A stretch of DNA of 64,000 nucleotides from Oerskovia sp042887685 (GTDB lineage: Bacteria; Actinomycetota; Actinomycetes; Actinomycetales; Cellulomonadaceae), in contig NZ_JBHVOS010000008.1 in NCBI RefSeq assembly GCF_042887685.1, positions 1-64,000 of the forward strand, given 5' to 3'. The translations under genes were made by a program, and so were the position numbers. Positions 47,704-55,139 of the stretch are shown here, piece by piece. Positions within the stretch are counted from its first letter, which is position 1, and each line of letters begins with the position of its first letter. The notes below the pieces were generated by a model. It ran no database searches. It saw only the letters and a program-made list of their open reading frames with translations, and was not told the origin of the DNA.

Positions 47704-48537
47704 TCAGTGGGTGAGGATCTTGGACAGGAAGTCCTGGGCGCGGTGGCTCTTGGGGTTCGTGAAGAACTCCTCGGGTGGTGCCTCCTCGACGATCTGGCCG
47801 TCGGCCATGAACACCACGCGGTGGGCCGCCTTGCGGGCGAAGCCCATCTCGTGGGTCACGACGATCATGGTCATGCCTTCCTTGGCGAGGGCGACCATGA
47901 CGTCCAGGACCTCGTTGATCATCTCGGGGTCGAGCGCCGAGGTCGGTTCGTCGAAGAGCATGACCTTGGGGTGCATGGCCAGGGCTCGGGCGATGGCCAC
48001 GCGCTGCTGCTGCCCGCCCGAGAGCTGGGCAGGCATCTTGTCGGCCTGGTTCCCGATCCCGACCCGGTCGAGCAGGGCCAGGGCCTCCTTCTTGGCGTCC
48101 GCGGACCTCGTCCGACGGACCTTGACGGGCCCGAGCGTCACGTTGTCGAGGATCGTCTTGTGGGCGAAGAGGTTGAACGACTGGAACACCATGCCGACGT
48201 CGGCACGGAGCTTCGCGAGCTCCTTGCCCTCCTCCGGCAGGGGCTGGCCGTCGATCACGATCGTGCCGATGTCGATGGTCTCGAGCCGGTTGATGGCACG
48301 GCACAGCGTGGACTTCCCCGAGCCCGAGGGGCCGATCACGACGAGCACCTCGCCCCGGCGGACCGTGAGGTCGATGTCCTGCAGGACGTGGAGGTCTCCG
48401 AAGTGCTTGTTGACGCCGTGGAGCTCGACGAGCGGAGGCCCGAGCTCGTCGTCACGCGAGGGCGCGTCGGGTGGTGGCGAGGGTGTGGTGGGCGACGCGT
48501 CGGGAGCGTCGCTCGGGGTGGTCGGTTGCGCGTCCAT
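47704..48537 (-). CDS. gluA: Glutamate ABC transporter ATP-binding protein GluA
   Basis: This 277-residue ATPase has a 35-residue Pro/Ser/Asp-rich N-terminal extension, then the canonical GlnQ-type domain: Walker A GPSGSGKS, Q-loop MVFQSFNLF, signature LSGGQQQRVAIARAL, Walker B VMLFDEPTSALDP and switch VTHEMGFA. TAGGTT lies 6 bases before its ATG on the minus strand, so the operon transcript gluABCD is probably leaderless. Three 11-bp-phased GTTGCCG repeats lie upstream. The divergent gene is miaB. Confidence 0.95.
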   Translation of the reverse strand: MDAQPTTPSDAPDASPTTPSPPPDAPSRDDELGPPLVELHGVNKHFGDLHVLQDIDLTVRRGEVLVVIGPSGSGKSTLCRAINRLETIDIGTIVIDGQPLPEEGKELAKLRADVGMVFQSFNLFAHKTILDNVTLGPVKVRRTRSADAKKEALALLDRVGIGNQADKMPAQLSGGQQQRVAIARALAMHPKVMLFDEPTSALDPEMINEVLDVMVALAKEGMTMIVVTHEMGFARKAAHRVVFMADGQIVEEAPPEEFFTNPKSHRAQDFLSKILTH

Positions 48538-48543
48538 TTCATG

Positions 48544-48549
48544 AACCTA
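48544..48549 (-). promoter_or_regulatory. -10 box TAGGTT of gluABCD
   Basis: On the minus strand TAGGTT ends 6 bases before the gluA ATG (leaderless). Confidence 0.55.
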
Positions 48550-48579
48550 AGGGGGTTTTGTTGCGCACGCCACCGTTTC

Positions 48580-48608
48580 CGGCAACAGTTCGGCAACGGA
48601 CGGGCAAC
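48580..48608. promoter_or_regulatory. Three helically phased GGCAAC repeats between gluA and miaB
   Basis: CGGCAAC at 48580 and 48591 and GGGCAAC at 48602 are spaced exactly 11 bases apart, one DNA turn. They sit about 45-70 bases upstream of the predicted gluA transcript start, a position suited to an activator or to a repressor array. Confidence 0.6.
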
Positions 48609-48674
48609 AGATGCCCGGCTGGTGGCGAAAGAGCGTTTCGGTCCGGCGCCCGGCGCGCCGTACCCTTGACGGTG

Positions 48675-50378
48675 ATGTTCTCCACCGCCCTCCGCCCCGA
48701 AGACAGCCCCCTCGCGGGTCCCGCCGACGCGCCCGTGGTCGACCCGCCGGGGGTCGCCGCGACCGCGGTCCCCGCCGGGGGCTCGCCGGCGGCGGCGCAG
48801 CGGACCTACATGGTCCGTACCCTCGGGTGCCAGATGAACGTCCACGACTCCGAGCACATGGCTGGCATGCTCGAGGAGGCCGGCTACACCCGTGCGGAGG
48901 CCGCCGACGAGGCCGCGCACCGCGCCGACGTCGTCGTCATCAACACGTGCGCGGTCCGCGAGAACGCCGCCACCCGCCTGTACGGCAACCTGGGTCAGCT
49001 CGCGTCGCTCAAGGCCAGGCGACCCGGCATGCAGATCGCGGTGGGGGGTTGCCTCGCGCAGAAGGACCGGTCGGGCATCGTCGAGAAGGCCCCGTGGGTC
49101 GACGTCGTGTTCGGCACGCACAACCTCGACGCGCTGCCCGTGCTCCTGGAGCGCGCGCGGCACAACGAGGCCGCGCAGGTCGAGATCGCCGAGTCGCTCC
49201 AGGTCTTCCCGTCGACCTTGCCGACCAAGCGCGAGTCCGTGTACGCGGGCTGGGTGTCGATCAGCGTCGGCTGCAACAACACGTGCACGTTCTGCATCGT
49301 GCCGCACCTGCGCGGCAAGGAGCGCGACCGGCGCCCGGGCCAGGTCCTGGCCGAGGTCCAGGCGCTCGTCGACCAGGGCGCGATCGAGGTGACCCTGCTC
49401 GGGCAGAACGTCAACAGCTACGGTGTCGAGTTCGGCGACCGTGGTGCGTTCGCCAAGCTCCTGCGTGCGTGCGGCGAGATCGAGGGGCTCGAGCGCGTGC
49501 GCTTCACGTCCCCGCACCCGGCCGCCTTCACGGACGACGTGATCGCCGCCATGGCCGAGACGCCCAACGTGATGCCCCAGCTCCACATGCCGCTCCAGGC
49601 AGGGTCCGACCGCATCCTGCGGGCCATGCGCCGGTCCTACCGCTCCGAGAAGTTCCTCGGGATCCTCGACCGGGTGCGGGCAGCCATGCCCGACGCGTCG
49701 ATCACCACGGACCTCATCGTGGGCTTCCCCGGGGAGACCGAGGAGGACTTCGCCGAGACCTTGCGGGTCGTCGAGGCCTCGCGCTTCTCCTCGGCCTTCA
49801 CCTTCCAGTACTCGCAGCGCCCGGGCACCCCTGCGGCCACGCTCCCGGACCAGCTGCCCAAGGAGGTCGTCCAGGAGCGCTACGAGCGTCTCCAGGCGCT
49901 CCAGGACCGGGTCAGCGCCGAGGAGTCGGCCCGGCAGGTCGGCCGCACGGTCGAGGTCCTCGTGACCGTGGGCTCGGGCCGCAAGGACGGTGCGACGCAC
50001 CGCCTGACGGGCCGCGCCGCCGACAACCGTCTGGTGCACCTCGCGGTGCCGGACGACGTCGTCGCCCTGATGGCCGGACGCGCCGACGCCGACGTCACGG
50101 CCGACGACCCGCGCCTCGCCGACGACCTGGACGCGCGGCTGCCCCGCCCCGGCGACATGGTCACGGTCGAGGTCACGCGTTCCGCGCCGTACCACCTCGT
50201 CGCGGACTCCGTGCTCGCCGGCGGCGCCTACGCGGTACGTCGCACGCGCTCAGGCGATGCCTGGGTGGCGCGCGAGAAGACGCGCCTCGGTGGTGGCGAC
50301 GACCACGGTCACTCGCACGGCGCACCCGCGGCGGGCGGCCCCGTGAGCCTCGGCCTGCCGAGCCTGCGCCGCCCCTGA
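48675..50378 (+). CDS. miaB: tRNA-2-methylthio-N6-isopentenyladenosine synthase MiaB
   Basis: This 567-residue radical-SAM enzyme adds the methylthio group to isopentenyl-A37 of tRNA made by MiaA, whose gene is 9 kb away. The N-terminal MTTase domain (TLGCQMNVHDSE with the first cluster Cys, INTCAVRENA, VGGCLAQKD) precedes the radical-SAM motif GCNNTCTFCIVPH (CxxxCxxC), and a TRAM domain follows. It is longer than usual owing to a 40-residue Pro/Ala-rich N-terminus and a His/Gly-rich C-terminal tail (DDHGHSHG). TACCCT lies 8 bases before ATG 48675; in-frame GTG 48672 is possible. Confidence 0.96.
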   Translation: MFSTALRPEDSPLAGPADAPVVDPPGVAATAVPAGGSPAAAQRTYMVRTLGCQMNVHDSEHMAGMLEEAGYTRAEAADEAAHRADVVVINTCAVRENAATRLYGNLGQLASLKARRPGMQIAVGGCLAQKDRSGIVEKAPWVDVVFGTHNLDALPVLLERARHNEAAQVEIAESLQVFPSTLPTKRESVYAGWVSISVGCNNTCTFCIVPHLRGKERDRRPGQVLAEVQALVDQGAIEVTLLGQNVNSYGVEFGDRGAFAKLLRACGEIEGLERVRFTSPHPAAFTDDVIAAMAETPNVMPQLHMPLQAGSDRILRAMRRSYRSEKFLGILDRVRAAMPDASITTDLIVGFPGETEEDFAETLRVVEASRFSSAFTFQYSQRPGTPAATLPDQLPKEVVQERYERLQALQDRVSAEESARQVGRTVEVLVTVGSGRKDGATHRLTGRAADNRLVHLAVPDDVVALMAGRADADVTADDPRLADDLDARLPRPGDMVTVEVTRSAPYHLVADSVLAGGAYAVRRTRSGDAWVAREKTRLGGGDDHGHSHGAPAAGGPVSLGLPSLRRP

Positions 50379-50407
50379 GGCCGCGGTGGCCCGGCAGCGG
50401 GACGGGC

Positions 50408-50911
50408 TCAGGTGGGCGGGAGCTGGCCGCCGATCGTGCTGAAGAGCTGCACCGCGGTGCCCAGCCCGCACGAGACGATCTGCCCGAGCTGGTCGTCGGT
50501 CGCGCCCTGCTCGAGGTCGACCGAGACCTCGGCGTACACGGCGAGACCCTGGCTCTCCTCACGGACGTAGACCTTGGGCCAGATGCGCTCGCGGTTCCAG
50601 TCGTTGACGGTCTGCAGGAGCGCGAGCCGGGCCGCCACGGGAACGGTCGTCGACCAGCGGCCGCGGACCTGGAGGATCTCCTCGTGGTCGCCCAGGAGAA
50701 GGAACCAGAACCGGTTCCCGTCCCACGTGCCCGTGACGTCGCCGTCGTCGTCGATGCGGAAGTGGTAGCCGCGCCGCGCGAGGTAGTCGCCGACGCGGCG
50801 GGTCGACAGCGGCGAGGGAACCTCGACGTCGACGGGGACGTCCTCGACGGGCTTGGGCCGGTGGTTGCCGAACAGGCGCGCGAGCCAGCTCGTCCGGGGG
50901 GCGGGGCTCAC
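50408..50911 (-). CDS. YbjN domain protein (first of three)
   Basis: This 167-residue protein consists of one YbjN domain: a short basic N-terminus, then LARRGYHFRIDDDGDVTGTWDGNRFWFLLLG, HEEILQVRGRW, TVNDWNRERIWPKVYVR and AEVSVDLEQGATDDQLGQIVSCGLGTAVQLF. It begins at a GTG overlapping the upstream YbjN gene stop by 4 bases (GTGA). YbjN of E. coli affects motility and stress, and the fold resembles type III secretion chaperones; the actinobacterial role is unknown. Confidence 0.88.
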   Translation of the reverse strand: MSPAPRTSWLARLFGNHRPKPVEDVPVDVEVPSPLSTRRVGDYLARRGYHFRIDDDGDVTGTWDGNRFWFLLLGDHEEILQVRGRWSTTVPVAARLALLQTVNDWNRERIWPKVYVREESQGLAVYAEVSVDLEQGATDDQLGQIVSCGLGTAVQLFSTIGGQLPPT

Positions 50912-51558
50912 GGCGCCGACCTCGCAGGGTCCGGGTAGAACTCGTCGAGGGCGTCGAAGAACATCGAGCCCGTCGAGAGGCCGCACTGCAGGAGCTGGTC
51001 GAGCTGGTCGTCGTTCACGCCGTGCTCGAGGTCGACCGTGACCTCGGTGAACACGTGGACCATGCCGTTGTCCCGCACGCGCGTGTAGGCCTTGGGCCAG
51101 ATGCGGTCCGCGTTCCACTCGTTGCAGAACTCGAGGATCTCCTCGAGGCGCTCGATGGTGATGTCCCGGTTCCATTGACCGCGCACCTGCAGGATCTCGT
51201 GGTGGGAGCCGAACAGCAGGAAGTAGAACAGCCGCCCGTGCCACAGCCCGCCCACGTCGCCCTCGGCGTCGATGAAGTAGCTGTACCCGGCGTCGGCGAT
51301 CCACTCCAGGACGCGGGCGCGGTGCAGGGGCGTGGGGATCTTGTCGTGCTCGACGTCGGCGATCATGGTGCCGCCGAGCTCGCGGAGCAGGAGACTCTCG
51401 ACCGAGGCGTGCAGTGCCGCGTCGTCGAGCGGGCTGCCGGCGCCCGAGGGCCCGTCGGCCTCGTCCCAGGCGTGCTCGTCGGGAGCGTCCTTCCTGCCCT
51501 GGTCGCCCGAGTCGTCTCGTCCTGCCTGGTGTCCCCGTCTGCCGCCGAAGAACCTCAT
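50908..51558 (-). CDS. YbjN domain protein (second of three)
   Basis: This 216-residue paralogue of the next gene carries an extra charged, disordered N-terminus of about 45 residues. The YbjN core shows ADAGYSYFIDAEGDVGGLWHGRLFYFLLFG, HEILQVRGQWNRD, CNEWNADRIWPKAYTRV and VTVDLEHGVNDDQLDQLLQCGLSTGSMFF. TAGGGT lies 6 bases before its ATG on the minus strand, giving a leaderless bicistron with the first YbjN gene. It is divergent from the extradiol-dioxygenase-like gene. Confidence 0.88.
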   Translation of the reverse strand: MRFFGGRRGHQAGRDDSGDQGRKDAPDEHAWDEADGPSGAGSPLDDAALHASVESLLLRELGGTMIADVEHDKIPTPLHRARVLEWIADAGYSYFIDAEGDVGGLWHGRLFYFLLFGSHHEILQVRGQWNRDITIERLEEILEFCNEWNADRIWPKAYTRVRDNGMVHVFTEVTVDLEHGVNDDQLDQLLQCGLSTGSMFFDALDEFYPDPARSAP

Positions 51559-51564
51559 GTGCCC

Positions 51565-51570
51565 ACCCTA
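51565..51570 (-). promoter_or_regulatory. -10 box TAGGGT of the ybjN pair
   Basis: On the minus strand TAGGGT ends 6 bases before the ATG at 51558. Confidence 0.55.
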
Positions 51571-51604
51571 CCTGCGCCCGCTGGGGATCGTCCTGCTCGC
51601 GGGG

Positions 51605-51610
51605 TAGCGT
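51605..51610 (+). promoter_or_regulatory. -10 box TAGCGT of the dioxygenase-like gene
   Basis: TAGCGT ends 7 bases before GTG 51618 with no ribosome site between. Confidence 0.5.
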
Positions 51611-51617
51611 GGCGCGC

Positions 51618-52289
51618 GTGATCGTTCGCGCCGTCGCCCTGCCCGGTACCCCACTGCTCGTCCCGGGCGTCGCGGGCGGCGCCGAGGTCCTCGCAGAGTC
51701 CCGCGCCCAGGTCCTCGACGCGCTCCGAGAGCTCGTGCGAGACGCGCGGCGCGTCGTCGTCCTGGACTGCGGGGCGCGCACGGCGGGCGACCGACGGGGC
51801 GAGATGCGCCCGGGGCTGGAGGCGGCCGGGGTCGACCCGCGCTGGTGGGGCTGGGTACCGCGAGCCTCTGCCCCGGGCCTGCCCGTCGCGGGCGTCCCCG
51901 CGTCGGTCGCTCTCCTCGCCCTCGACGCGGCGGGCTGGGAGGGCCCGGTCGAGGTCGTCGAGCTGGGGACCGGGAGCGTCCCGGGGACCGGGGTCGCCCT
52001 GGTACGAGGCGTCCTGGCGGAGCCGGGGACGGGACTGGTCGTCGTCACGGGGGCACGGCCCCCGCAGCCCGACGGCGCCGCTCACCGCGCGGTCGAGGGC
52101 GCGGCAGGCGGCACGGCCGCGGGTGCGCGTGCGGCAGGCGGCACGGTCGAGGACACCGTGCTCGGGGAGCTCCGCGAGGCCTGGGCGCGCGATGCCCGGC
52201 ACGCGACGGGCGAGTACGAGGAGCGTCTCTACGAGGTCGTGAGATTCGGCGTCCCTGCGGACGGCCCGGTTGCTACCGTGCCCCGGTGA
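51618..52289 (+). CDS. Class III extradiol-dioxygenase-like protein
   Basis: This 223-residue Ala/Gly-rich protein starts at GTG 51618. LPGTPLLVPGVAGG and VLDALRELVRDARRVVVLDCG, with a late TGLVVVTGARPP strand, resemble the LigB-like fold of class III extradiol dioxygenases. The active-site histidines of true dioxygenases are not evident (the usual GHGAPM-like loop reads PGTPLLVPG), so it may be non-catalytic. A protein of this type between miaB and miaA/dapF is conserved in Actinobacteria (for example Rv2728c-like genes) and is uncharacterised. Confidence 0.7.
   Translation: MIVRAVALPGTPLLVPGVAGGAEVLAESRAQVLDALRELVRDARRVVVLDCGARTAGDRRGEMRPGLEAAGVDPRWWGWVPRASAPGLPVAGVPASVALLALDAAGWEGPVEVVELGTGSVPGTGVALVRGVLAEPGTGLVVVTGARPPQPDGAAHRAVEGAAGGTAAGARAAGGTVEDTVLGELREAWARDARHATGEYEERLYEVVRFGVPADGPVATVPR
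52274..52279 (+). promoter_or_regulatory. -10 box TACCGT of the DJ-1/PfpI gene
   Basis: TACCGT, inside the end of the previous gene, ends 6 bases before GTG 52286. Confidence 0.45.
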
Positions 52290-52987
52290 CCTCACCGCTG
52301 CGCGTCGTCGCCCTGCTCTTCCCCGGCTGCACCCAGCTCGACCTGACGGGGCCCGCCCAGGTCTTCGCGCGCCTTCCCGGTGCGCGCGTGGACCTGGCCT
52401 GGCGTGACACCGACCCGGTCGCCACGGACTGCGGGTGGTCGATCGTCCCGACCACCACGCTCGCGGACGCACCCCCGGCCGACGTGCTCTTCGTGCCCGG
52501 CGGGGACGGGACGTTCGACCTGCTGGGGGACGAGGACGTGCTCGCCTTCCTGCGGCGGCAGGCGGCCGGCGCGCGGTGGGTGACCTCGGTCTGCACCGGG
52601 GCGTTCCTGCTGGCCGCGGCGGGCCTGCTCGACGGCTACCGGGCAACGACCCACTGGGCGTCCTTGCCGCTGCTCGCCGAGCTCGGGGCCGTCCCGGTCG
52701 CCGAGCGGGTCGTCGTCGACCGCAACCGTGTCACGGGAGCCGGGGTGACCTCGGGCATCGACTTCGCCCTCGTCCTGGCGGCCCGTGTCCACGGCGACGC
52801 CGTGGCCCGACGGCTGCAGCTCATGCTCGAGTACGACCCCCGTCCGCCGTTCGACGCGGGCTCGCCCGCGACGGCCGATCCCGCAGAGGTCGCCGCTATC
52901 CGGTCCGCGGTGCGCGACGCGCGATGGGGACGCGTGCAGGCGGCCGGGGCGCGCCGACTCGCCGCGGCACCGACCGCGGCGACGTGA
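52286..52987 (+). CDS. DJ-1/PfpI family protein (isonitrile-hydratase/GATase1-like)
   Basis: This 233-residue protein overlaps the previous stop (GTGA). The DJ-1/PfpI fold shows VVALLFPGCTQLDLTGPAQVF, VPGGDGTFDLL, the nucleophile elbow SVCTGAFLLAAAGLL with the catalytic Cys, and THWASLPLL. This is the glutamine-amidotransferase-like domain often found at the N-terminus of AraC regulators, but no helix-turn-helix is attached. By similarity it could be an isonitrile hydratase or a stress chaperone/deglycase; the substrate is unknown. Two strong hairpins follow. Confidence 0.87.
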   Translation: MTSPLRVVALLFPGCTQLDLTGPAQVFARLPGARVDLAWRDTDPVATDCGWSIVPTTTLADAPPADVLFVPGGDGTFDLLGDEDVLAFLRRQAAGARWVTSVCTGAFLLAAAGLLDGYRATTHWASLPLLAELGAVPVAERVVVDRNRVTGAGVTSGIDFALVLAARVHGDAVARRLQLMLEYDPRPPFDAGSPATADPAEVAAIRSAVRDARWGRVQAAGARRLAAAPTAAT

Positions 52988-52995
52988 TCGGGGCG

Positions 52996-53017
52996 CCGCG
53001 GGCAGGACTGCCCGCGG
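52996..53017. terminator. Short terminator hairpin after DJ-1/PfpI gene
   Basis: CCGCGGGCA and TGCCCGCGG form a perfect 9-bp stem around GGAC, 8 bases after the stop. Confidence 0.75.
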
Positions 53018-53020
53018 GAT

Positions 53021-53073
53021 GCACCGGTGTGCCGACCGGCCGGGGAGGTCCGGACCGGTCGGCACACCGGTGC
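53021..53073. terminator. Perfect 19-bp bidirectional hairpin
   Basis: Arms 53021-53039 and 53055-53073 are perfectly complementary over 19 bases around a 15-base loop. It lies between convergent genes and would fold identically on either strand. Confidence 0.85.
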
Positions 53074-53081
53074 CGCGCAGG

Positions 53082-55139
53082 TCAGCGGCGGCTCACCGAC
53101 TCCGCCACCTGACCGGCCTCGTCGTCGCGGCCCAGGCGGCGCAGGACGCCGACGAGCTCGTTGCCCACGAGCGCACGGGAGGCCTGGTCGTGGGCGAGCC
53201 GGAACCCGTCGAGCGCCGACTCGAGCGCGAGGGCCGCGCTCCCGAGGTCGCCCGCGACGGCGCGCGTGGTCCCGGCCAGCCAGAACGCGTGCGCGGCACC
53301 GCTCAGGTCCCCCGCACGGGCGTACTCCTCGGCGACGGCCTCGGCGGCCGAGGACGCGTGCTCGTGCTCGCCGAGCGCGGCCAGGAGCCGGGCGCGCGTG
53401 TCGAGGAGCTCGCGGCGCTCACGGGCCGTCCGTTCCTCCTCCGCCGCGGAGACCGACCCCTCGGCGGGGCCGGCGCCGGTGGTGACCTCGGTGACGCCCC
53501 CCGGGCCCGTGGTGCCCTCGACGACGGTGCCACCCGCCTCCGCCAGAACCTTGTCGACGGCAGCGAGCCCTGTCCTCGCGGCACCTGCCTGCGCGGTGAG
53601 CCGTGCGTACGCCCGCACGACCGGGCCCCGGAACGCCGGAACCACGCCGCCGGCCCGCAGGAGCGCCACGGCACGAGGGAAGGCCGCGAGGGCGCCCTCG
53701 ACGTCCTGCTCGGTCGCCGCGAGCTGCGCGGCCTCGGCCAGGGCGAAGCCCGCCAGATCGAGCGCACCCCTGGCCTCGAACGACGCGGCGGCCCGCTGGT
53801 AGAGGCCGGCGGCCCCGGCAGGATCGTCGGTGCTGAGGTCCTCCGCGAGGGCCAGGAGCGTCGCCGCGCCGTCGGCCTGCGCGCCGTCGTCCTGCGCGCC
53901 GTCGATCGCGGGCGCGGAGCTGGTGTCCGCGACGAGGGCCGAGATGTCGGCGGGTCCGCCCGTCGGCATAGGGGTCGGTGCGGTCCCTGCCTGGGCCGGG
54001 GAGGACGGTCCCGCCGGCACGGGCTCGTCGGTGCCCGTCGCCCCGAGCACGCTCAGGCTCACGGGCAGGAGCGTCGGGGTGGTCGCCCACACCGCCTCGG
54101 TGCGCTGCGCCGTCGCGCCGGTGCCGTTGCGGGCGTCGAAGGCCGCGGCGATCTCGCGCGCCTCGGCGTGCACCCAGGCGTCGAGCTCGGCGACCGTGGA
54201 CGCCGGGACCTCGCGCAGCGCGACCGGACGCTCACCGTGCTCCGCCACGAGCAGCGACGTCGCCGTCCCGACGCTGAGGAGGAACGCCCAGCGGTCGCGG
54301 GGGGAGTCCGCGGTCACCAGGTTGTCCTGGTGCTCCACGATCCGGGTCAGTGCGCGCTCGACGTTGCCCGTCCGCGCGAGGAACTCGATGTGGCGGCCCT
54401 GCGGCCCCTCCATCGAGACCCCGTTGTCGAGGTGCCGCAGTCCTCGTCGGTGGGTGGCCGCCGCCTTGTCGGCGTCCCCCGTCTCGAGGTATGCGAGCTG
54501 GAGCCGGGAGAGCATGTCGCCCGGCTCGGTCGCGCACTCGGGGGAGCCCGCGAGCACCTGCTCCAGGAGACGGATGCCCTCGTCCACGCGCCCGGCGTCG
54601 AACAGGTAGGCGGCGCGGTCGCCCGGTTCGCACGCCTCGCACTGCGAGAAGTCGTCCCGGGGTGTCGCGACCCAGGCCTCGTACGCCGTCTCCGCGTCCT
54701 GCGTCCCCCGCTCGCGGGCCCACTGGAAGCGAGACATGGTCACGGCGTTCATGCCGTTGCCCGCGACGGCGTACCGGCGCTCCATGTCGTCGAGAGTCCG
54801 CTCGATCTGTGCGGCCGGGACGGCGGGGAAGTCCATGAGGTTGCCGACCATCCACTTGAACGACCAGAACAGCGAGTGCGTGTCCTGCTCGTCGAAGTGC
54901 TCCGGGTGCTCGTCCCACCACCGCAGGAGCTGGGTGAAGGGCAGGTAGGCCTTGGTGACCTCGTTGCCCCACACGTACGACTCGACCATGACGAACAGCG
55001 CGTACGCCCTGGCCTCGACGGGGCCGTCGGTCGTGATCCGTCCGAGCTCTGCCTCCGCCGCGGTGCTCCGGGCGATGCCGTACGGCATCTCGCGGACGTG
55101 GAACAGTGCTTCGTTGGCCTCGTGGACCGTTCGGGTCAT
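53082..55139 (-). CDS. TPR-type helical repeat protein coupled to Hsp90-like gene
   Basis: This 685-residue protein starts at the ATG at 55139 with GGAGGAG 5 bases upstream; ATGA overlaps the Hsp90-like stop. It is mostly helical. TPR-like units include DAGRVDEGIRLLEQVLAGSPEC, MLSRLQLAYLETGDADKAAATHRRGL, and C-terminal units (AAGLYQRAAASFEARGALDLAGFALAEAA; YARAGDLSGAAHAFWLAGTTRAVAGDLGSAALALESAL). A 70-residue Pro/Ala/Asp-rich linker splits it into two halves. No catalytic motif was seen. A role as scaffold or client adaptor for the neighbouring Hsp90-like ATPase is inferred from coupling. Confidence 0.85.
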   Translation of the reverse strand: MTRTVHEANEALFHVREMPYGIARSTAAEAELGRITTDGPVEARAYALFVMVESYVWGNEVTKAYLPFTQLLRWWDEHPEHFDEQDTHSLFWSFKWMVGNLMDFPAVPAAQIERTLDDMERRYAVAGNGMNAVTMSRFQWARERGTQDAETAYEAWVATPRDDFSQCEACEPGDRAAYLFDAGRVDEGIRLLEQVLAGSPECATEPGDMLSRLQLAYLETGDADKAAATHRRGLRHLDNGVSMEGPQGRHIEFLARTGNVERALTRIVEHQDNLVTADSPRDRWAFLLSVGTATSLLVAEHGERPVALREVPASTVAELDAWVHAEAREIAAAFDARNGTGATAQRTEAVWATTPTLLPVSLSVLGATGTDEPVPAGPSSPAQAGTAPTPMPTGGPADISALVADTSSAPAIDGAQDDGAQADGAATLLALAEDLSTDDPAGAAGLYQRAAASFEARGALDLAGFALAEAAQLAATEQDVEGALAAFPRAVALLRAGGVVPAFRGPVVRAYARLTAQAGAARTGLAAVDKVLAEAGGTVVEGTTGPGGVTEVTTGAGPAEGSVSAAEEERTARERRELLDTRARLLAALGEHEHASSAAEAVAEEYARAGDLSGAAHAFWLAGTTRAVAGDLGSAALALESALDGFRLAHDQASRALVGNELVGVLRRLGRDDEAGQVAESVSRR

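Noticed and set aside
47702..47722. TGTCAGTGG resembling the damage-promoter upstream element
   Set aside because: The eight-base spacer is followed by TCTTGG, not TANNNT, and it covers the end of gluA in the opposite orientation; chance match.
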